A stretch of DNA of 64,000 nt, from the NCBI GenBank assembly GCA_018003315.1, contig JAGNEJ010000003.1:112549-176548 (forward strand). Direction: 5' to 3'. Below, piece after piece: positions 59,393 through 64,000 of the stretch; position 1 is the stretch's first letter, and every line of letters starts with the position of its first letter. The stretch is from Verrucomicrobiales bacterium. GTDB taxonomy: Bacteria; Verrucomicrobiota; Verrucomicrobiia; Verrucomicrobiales; V1-33. Made by a program: the position numbers and the translations under genes. The notes under the pieces are model-generated. The model was not told the DNA's origin. It saw only the letters and a program-made list of their open reading frames with translations, and made no database searches.

Positions 59393-59467
59393 AGGGGGCC
59401 GAAGGTAGGGACAAAGTGCCCGCTGCAAAGGGCAAAATTCGCCAATGTCACGCACCGCCGCGGACAA

Positions 59468-60577
59468 CTACCGGGTGGCCATGAGGATGCCGGCGGTGAG
59501 GAAAATGTTGGCGAGGGCGATTTCAAAGAAAAACACCCAGCCAAGCCGCATCAACTGGTCATAGCGGAAGCGGGGCAGGGTCCAGCGCACCCAGATGAAA
59601 AAGAGAATGAAAGCGATGACCTTGGCGAGAAAACAGCCCGCCTGCAACAGGGCGCCGACCACGCTGCCATCTGGATTGCCGAGCCAGGGGCCGAAGGACC
59701 AACCGCCGAGAAACAGCGTCACAATCAGGCTGGAGCCGACGATCATTGCAGCGTATTCGCCCATGAAGAAGAGAGCGAACTTCATGGAGGAATATTCGGT
59801 GTGGTAGCCGGCGACGAGTTCCGTTTCACATTCCGGGAGGTCGAACGGCATGCGGTTGGTCTCGGCAAAAATGGAAATGGTGAAGATGAGGAAGGAGATG
59901 CCGAGCGGAAGCAGCAGCAGCCAGCGCTTGAGGGAAAGCCCCTCGCCCCAGAACGGCGCGAGCAGCCAGCCGTTGTCGCTCTGGTATTGCACGATCCGGT
60001 TCAGGTTCAATTCCCCAAACACCATGAGCACTGGAATGATGCTCAGACCGAGGCTGATTTCATAGGAAATCATCTGGCTGCAGGAGCGCACTCCGCCGAG
60101 GAACGGATACTTGGAATTGGAGGCCCAGCCGGCGAGGACGATTCCATAAACCGCCAGCGAGCTGATGGCGAAAATGAACAGCGGTCCGACGTTCAAATCC
60201 GCAATGACCAACTTGGTGGTCTCGCCTCCAATGGTCAGGGTGGAGCCAAAGGGAATGACGCAGAAGGTCAACAGCGACGGAACCATCGTCAGGGCCGGTG
60301 CCAGCCAAAAATAGAATTTCCTGACATGGGCAGGGACGAAATCCTCCTTGAGGAAGAATTTCAGTCCGTCCGCCAGCGGTTGGAAGAGCCCCCAGAGATG
60401 GAAGTCCTTCTTCAGGCCAAGCAGCGTCAGCGGCAGCCCGGTGCGGTTCGGACCAACCCGGTCCTGGATGATGGCGCAGACGCGCCGCTCTGCATAGACC
60501 GAATAGGCGACGACGGTGAGCAGAACGACCAGCGACAAAATGATTTTGACGACGGTGCTGACAGTGAAAAAGTCCAT
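59468..60577 (-). CDS. nuoH: NADH-quinone oxidoreductase subunit H, isolated
   Basis: Membrane subunit of complex I at the quinone entrance, 369 residues with eight to nine transmembrane segments. NuoH motifs are intact: ERRVCAIIQDRVGPNRTG, WGLFQPLADGLKFFLKEDFVP, FAETNRMPFDLPECETELVAGYHTEYSSMKFA and the C-terminal WVRWTLPRFRYDQLMRLGW. No other nuo gene is next to it on either side, although nuo genes usually cluster. The start is an ATG. A CRP-like palindrome lies about 55 bases upstream, and a TATAAT-like AATAAT is at 60589-60594. Confidence 0.95.
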   Translation of the reverse strand: MDFFTVSTVVKIILSLVVLLTVVAYSVYAERRVCAIIQDRVGPNRTGLPLTLLGLKKDFHLWGLFQPLADGLKFFLKEDFVPAHVRKFYFWLAPALTMVPSLLTFCVIPFGSTLTIGGETTKLVIADLNVGPLFIFAISSLAVYGIVLAGWASNSKYPFLGGVRSCSQMISYEISLGLSIIPVLMVFGELNLNRIVQYQSDNGWLLAPFWGEGLSLKRWLLLLPLGISFLIFTISIFAETNRMPFDLPECETELVAGYHTEYSSMKFALFFMGEYAAMIVGSSLIVTLFLGGWSFGPWLGNPDGSVVGALLQAGCFLAKVIAFILFFIWVRWTLPRFRYDQLMRLGWVFFFEIALANIFLTAGILMATR

Positions 60578-60909
60578 GGAGATGAACGATTATTCCCGCC
60601 GCGGTGGCAGCGGCAAGGCGAATTTGTGAAAAATTTCACAAGCACGCAGGGCAAGCAACTTCCCGGGGCGGATGTCAAAGCTCATGGCATCGACGCAAAG
60701 CCGCCTTCCGTGGTGCTTGAAGACGTGGTGACCTTTGGCTGAGCGGTGTGCCAAATGGTTCGGGATGCGGTGGGAAACCGGCGAGTCAGCGAATGCCTGC
60801 AAGTCTCAAATCCCTGCTCGGGGGTGCAAGGGAAGTTGGTTGGTGATTGCAGAAGTTTTTGTCCTTGCTCCGGTGGCGCTGCCGACGTATTTGCCGCGAA
60901 ATTTCACTT
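60578..60909. other. Divergent intergenic region between nuoH and prs
   Basis: There is no gene in these 332 bases. They contain the CRP-like palindrome near nuoH and otherwise ordinary GC-rich DNA up to the prs start. An ORF on the minus strand at 60590-60802 lacks coding character. Confidence 0.5.
60624..60641. promoter_or_regulatory. CRP/FNR-family-like palindromic site
   Basis: TTGTGAAAAATTTCACAA is a perfect 18-bp dyad and contains the exact TGTGA-N6-TCACA pattern recognised by E. coli CRP. Its centre is about 55 bases before the nuoH start codon and 277 before prs, so it most likely controls nuoH. Binding by a CRP/FNR-family protein in this organism is inference. Confidence 0.55.
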
Positions 60910-61857
60910 ATGTTTGCGGCACTCAAAGTATTCAGCGGAACGGCCCATGAAGGCCTTTCGGATCGCATCTGCCGGAGCCTCGGCGTTCGCCGTTCGGATG
61001 CGACGGTCAATTCGTTTCCCGACGGGGAGACGTTTGTGAAGATCAATGAAAACATCCGGGGCTGCGATGTGTTCATTGTCCAGCCGACTTGTCCGCCGTC
61101 GAATCATAACCTGATGGAGCTGCTGATCATGGTGGATGCGGCGCGGCGGGCCAGTGCCGACCGGATCACCGCCGTGCTTCCATTTTACGGCTATGCGCGG
61201 CAGGACCGCAAGGATCAGCCCCGCGTGCCCATCACCGCAAAGCTGGTGGCGAATCTGCTGGTGGCGGCGGGCGTCAACCGCGTGCTCACCATCGACCTTC
61301 ACGCGGGGCAGATTCAGGGGTTCTTCGACATTCCGGTGGACCATCTTTACGCGGCTCCCGTCCTTATCCGCTATCTGCTCCAGAAAGGAATGGGCGGCAG
61401 CGACATTGTCATCGTCTCCCCTGATGTGGGCGGCATCAAGATGAGTTATTCGTTTTCCAAGTCCCTCGGTGCGGATTTTGCCATCGTGGCGAAGAACCGG
61501 CGCAGCGCCACGGAGGTGCAGGCGCTGGATGTCATCGGAGAGGTCGAAGGGAAGAACGTCCTTCTGGTCGATGACATGACGGAAACCGCCGGCACCCTGA
61601 CGGCAGCGGCCAACCTGCTGAAAAGCCGGGGGGCGAAGCGCATTCTGGCCGGAGTGACTCATGCCGTTTTGGGCGAACTCGCGCTGAAGCGCCTGGCGGA
61701 TTCCCCCATCGAAGAGCTGATCTGCACGGACACCGTGCCCATGGCCCACGGGCCGAAGGTGACGACGCTGAGCACGGCGGAAATGCTGGGTGAAGCCATC
61801 CGCCGCATCCATCAGGGCGAAAGTGTGACTTCTCTTTTTGAAATCGCCGGCAGTTGA
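60910..61857 (+). CDS. prs: Ribose-phosphate pyrophosphokinase
   Basis: Makes PRPP from ribose-5-phosphate and ATP for nucleotide, histidine and tryptophan synthesis. 315 residues from the ATG giving MFAALKVFSGTAHEGL. The signature DLHAGQIQGFFDIPVDHLYA, the flexible-loop RQDRKDQPRVPITAK and the PRPP-binding NVLLVDDMTETAGTL are all present. The open frame upstream is not used because the chosen start matches the family N-terminus. Confidence 0.96.
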   Translation: MFAALKVFSGTAHEGLSDRICRSLGVRRSDATVNSFPDGETFVKINENIRGCDVFIVQPTCPPSNHNLMELLIMVDAARRASADRITAVLPFYGYARQDRKDQPRVPITAKLVANLLVAAGVNRVLTIDLHAGQIQGFFDIPVDHLYAAPVLIRYLLQKGMGGSDIVIVSPDVGGIKMSYSFSKSLGADFAIVAKNRRSATEVQALDVIGEVEGKNVLLVDDMTETAGTLTAAANLLKSRGAKRILAGVTHAVLGELALKRLADSPIEELICTDTVPMAHGPKVTTLSTAEMLGEAIRRIHQGESVTSLFEIAGS

Positions 61858-61929
61858 ACCAGACACCTTCATGGGCACGAATGCTCCGCCAGGGTTTGTC
61901 CCCGTGTTTTTCTCCAGCGGCAGTGAAGC

Positions 61930-64000
61930 ATGAATCCCATGGAACACCGGCCCTCCGGCGGCCCTGCAGCGTCTGGAGCGTCCGGTGAGGCCGCCGCTCG
62001 GCGCAGGCGGGTGGCGTGGATGCTGGCGGCAGTGGTTCTCGGTGTTGGAGGTGTGGCCTGGTGGCTGCATTCCCGCCAGCCGTCCGGAGTTGCCTCCGGC
62101 AATCCGGCACGAGGAAAATTCGTGCTGCCGGAGCAGACAGCCGTCTTCGCCGCGTATGGCGGAGCAGAATCCTGCCGCAGTTGCCACGAAAAAGAATACC
62201 GTGCCTGGGCCGCGTCGAACCATGGCCGTGCCGAACGGAGCATCCTGCCCGCGGAAGACGATGCGGCATTTGTTCCAGCGCGGGAAATCATCCATGCATC
62301 GGAAAAATCGCAGGCGCGAAAAAGCGGTGACCGGCTGGAGGTGGTGACGCGCAGTCTGGGCGGCCAGGTGGAGCCGCAAGTCGTGGACCGGGTGATCGGG
62401 AACCATCCGCTGCGGCAGTTCCTGGTGTCCGGTCCCGGAGGTCGGTTCCAGGCGCTGGAACTGGCCTGGGATCCCGTGAAGTGCGAATGGTTCGACATCT
62501 ACGGCGCGGAAGACCGGAAACCGGGCGAATGGGGACACTGGACCGGCCGCGGCATGAACTGGAACGCCATGTGCGCCGCCTGCCACAACACTCGGCTGCG
62601 GAAAAATTATGATCCCTTGAAGGATGAATTTCACACCGCCATGGCCGGACCGTCTGTAAGCTGCGAGGCCTGCCACGGACCGATGCAGGCGCACCACTCC
62701 TGGCAGCAGACCCACGCCGGAACCGGCAAGGATCCGACCATTCAAAAGCTCACCACCAATCAGATGCTGGACACCTGCGGCTCCTGCCATGCCCGACGCG
62801 GTGAGCTGACTGGTGACTTCAAGCCGGGGGATGCGTTCTTCGATCATTATGCGCTGGTGGTCACCGACGATCGCCCCCTTTTCCATGTGGACGGACAGGT
62901 GCGCGAGGAGAACTATGAATTCACCTCCTTCCTGAGCAGCAACATGCATGCCGCAGGCGTGCGCTGCCAGAACTGCCACGACCCCCACACGGCCAAACCC
63001 GTCCTGGCCGGAGATGCTCTGTGCATGCAATGCCACGCCGCACCCACCCCGGCGTTCCCGAAAGCGCCGGTCATCATGGCGACGGCGCACACCTTTCACC
63101 AGCCGGAAAGCGCCGGTGCCCGGTGTGTGAACTGTCACATGCCCCAGACCACTTACATGCAGCGGCATCCGCGGCATGATCACGGATTCACGATTCCCGA
63201 TCCGCTGCTGACCAAGAAAACGGGCACCCCCAATGCCTGCAACCGCTGCCACACGGACAAGGATGCAGACTGGGCTGCGGGATTTGTCCAGCAGTGGCAT
63301 GGCGAAAAGATGAATCGACCCACGCGGCAGCGCGCTCTGACCGTCGATGCCGCCCGGCGTCATGAGGAGGCCGGACGCGACGCTCTGCTGGCGGGCCTGC
63401 CGGCGGGCGATTCTCCGGCGTGGCAGGCCACCTCTGCGCTGCTGCTAGGATCCTGGGCGCAGGAGGACAAAGTCGTGCGGGCGCTGTCGGCCCGGTTGCA
63501 GCATGACAGTCCGCTGGTGCGGGCTGCCGCCGTGCATTCGCTTTCCATTCCCGCGGAGGCCGCCGGGCATCCGGTGCGGACTCTCCTGCGTCCGCTGTTG
63601 GAGGATCCGGTGCGCTCCGTGCGGATGGCCGCCGCCTGGGCTTTGCGCAGCGAGATCGACCCCGATTCCGCCACCGGCAGCGAATTGCTGCACCTGCTCG
63701 ACCTCAATGCCGACCAGCCGCAGGGGCGCATGCAGCTGGGCCAGTATGAATTCGCCCGCGGACGGCTCGATTCGGCCATTGCTCAGATGCGGAAGGCGAT
63801 TGAGTGGGATCCAAATTCTCCGCCATTCCACCACGACCTGGCCATTCTCCTCAGCACCGCCGGGAGACCTGAAGAGGCCATTCAAGCGCTGGAAGCGGCC
63901 TCGCGGCTTGATCCCTCCTCAGCCGTGTATGCCTATCAGCTCGGTCTGGCATGGAATGAAGCCGGTGACCTGCCAAAGGCGGTCGCCGCACTGGAGAATG
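61930..64000 (+). CDS. Octaheme c-type cytochrome with repeat domain, partial
   Basis: Runs off the end (690 codons seen, no stop), so the C-terminus is missing. After a short cytoplasmic N-terminus there is one membrane segment (VAWMLAAVVLGVGGVAWWL). Eight CxxCH heme motifs follow at about residues 82 (CRSCH), 215 (CAACH), 245 (CEACH), 283 (CGSCH), 346 (CQNCH), 365 (CMQCH), 399 (CVNCH) and 437 (CNRCH). From about residue 475 the protein has HEAT-like helices (LRPLLEDPVRSVRMAAAWAL) and then TPR pairs (GRLDSAIAQMRKAIEWDPNSPPFHHDLA). It resembles the cytochrome-c554-type plus TPR proteins of Verrucomicrobia and Planctomycetes. It acts in the periplasm, membrane-anchored, in electron transfer or heme-enzyme chemistry; no substrate can be named. 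Confidence 0.85.
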   Translation, partial: MNPMEHRPSGGPAASGASGEAAARRRRVAWMLAAVVLGVGGVAWWLHSRQPSGVASGNPARGKFVLPEQTAVFAAYGGAESCRSCHEKEYRAWAASNHGRAERSILPAEDDAAFVPAREIIHASEKSQARKSGDRLEVVTRSLGGQVEPQVVDRVIGNHPLRQFLVSGPGGRFQALELAWDPVKCEWFDIYGAEDRKPGEWGHWTGRGMNWNAMCAACHNTRLRKNYDPLKDEFHTAMAGPSVSCEACHGPMQAHHSWQQTHAGTGKDPTIQKLTTNQMLDTCGSCHARRGELTGDFKPGDAFFDHYALVVTDDRPLFHVDGQVREENYEFTSFLSSNMHAAGVRCQNCHDPHTAKPVLAGDALCMQCHAAPTPAFPKAPVIMATAHTFHQPESAGARCVNCHMPQTTYMQRHPRHDHGFTIPDPLLTKKTGTPNACNRCHTDKDADWAAGFVQQWHGEKMNRPTRQRALTVDAARRHEEAGRDALLAGLPAGDSPAWQATSALLLGSWAQEDKVVRALSARLQHDSPLVRAAAVHSLSIPAEAAGHPVRTLLRPLLEDPVRSVRMAAAWALRSEIDPDSATGSELLHLLDLNADQPQGRMQLGQYEFARGRLDSAIAQMRKAIEWDPNSPPFHHDLAILLSTAGRPEEAIQALEAASRLDPSSAVYAYQLGLAWNEAGDLPKAVAALEN

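Noticed and set aside
60904..63363. An 819-codon open frame antisense to prs and the cytochrome gene
   Set aside because: prs and the eight CxxCH motifs are on the plus strand. The antisense product is Gly/Arg/His-rich with no recognisable domain.

Overview
The window is 64 kb of GC-rich, densely coding bacterial chromosome that I read as Verrucomicrobiota. The lineage call rests on several family traits seen here. There is a Verru_Chthon-type pseudopilin cassette (42174-44640). A thioredoxin carries a C-terminal SHD1 domain (31100-31867). Large secreted proteins end in the 'D.DGD...NL.EYAF.LDP' C-terminal module (28823-31051, 44723-47095). A GYF_2/zinc-ribbon protein and a lone sulfatase add to the picture. 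Few start codons have a clear Shine-Dalgarno sequence, and several genes start with GTG or TTG.

Layout. 1-9.4 kb: a RAYT-type (REP-associated) Y1 transposase, a secreted unknown, a GYF_2 protein coupled to dGTPase, arginine decarboxylase and the RNA-binding protein Tex. 9.6-18.5 kb: mostly housekeeping genes on the minus strand (purA, sulfatase, metK, a NagA-like deacetylase, ligA) with cca on the plus strand. 18.7-28.6 kb: a decayed DUF4338 gene, an SDR oxidoreductase, a large FAD oxidoreductase, metH with a striking palindrome in its leader, and an operon of membrane-anchored protein, ABC ATPase and deoC. 28.8-38.6 kb: a CAP-like secreted protein, a probable selenocysteine thioredoxin, argG, gluQ, rhomboid protease, msrB, CobW GTPase, an amidase and two small genes. 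38.6-44.7 kb: a repeat-rich intergenic region with REP-like inverted pairs, parB with a coupled M28 metalloenzyme, and a minus-strand operon of three pseudopilins plus a cysteine/Fe-S protein pair. 47.6-58.2 kb: a Pel exopolysaccharide locus (PelB split in two genes, then PelD, PelE, PelF, PelG) with no pelA or pelC beside it. 58.3-64 kb: ychF, an isolated nuoH with a CRP-like palindrome upstream, prs, and an octaheme cytochrome/repeat protein that runs off the end.

How genes work together. metK and metH belong to the SAM/methionine cycle. The pel genes should form one c-di-GMP-controlled machine: PelF polymerises, PelD/E/G form the inner-membrane complex, and the two PelB parts bridge the periplasm and form the outer-membrane pore. 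msrB and the Sec-thioredoxin are both exported, probably lipoprotein-type, thiol/redox proteins.

The strongest unusual signal is at 31100-31867. An in-frame UGA replaces the first cysteine of a thioredoxin CGPC motif, and a bacterial-SECIS-like hairpin lies at the correct distance. Other points worth following are the rearranged Pel locus with three near-identical 135-bp repeats, the REP/REPIN-like elements in a window that also holds a RAYT, and palindromic operators at metH and nuoH.
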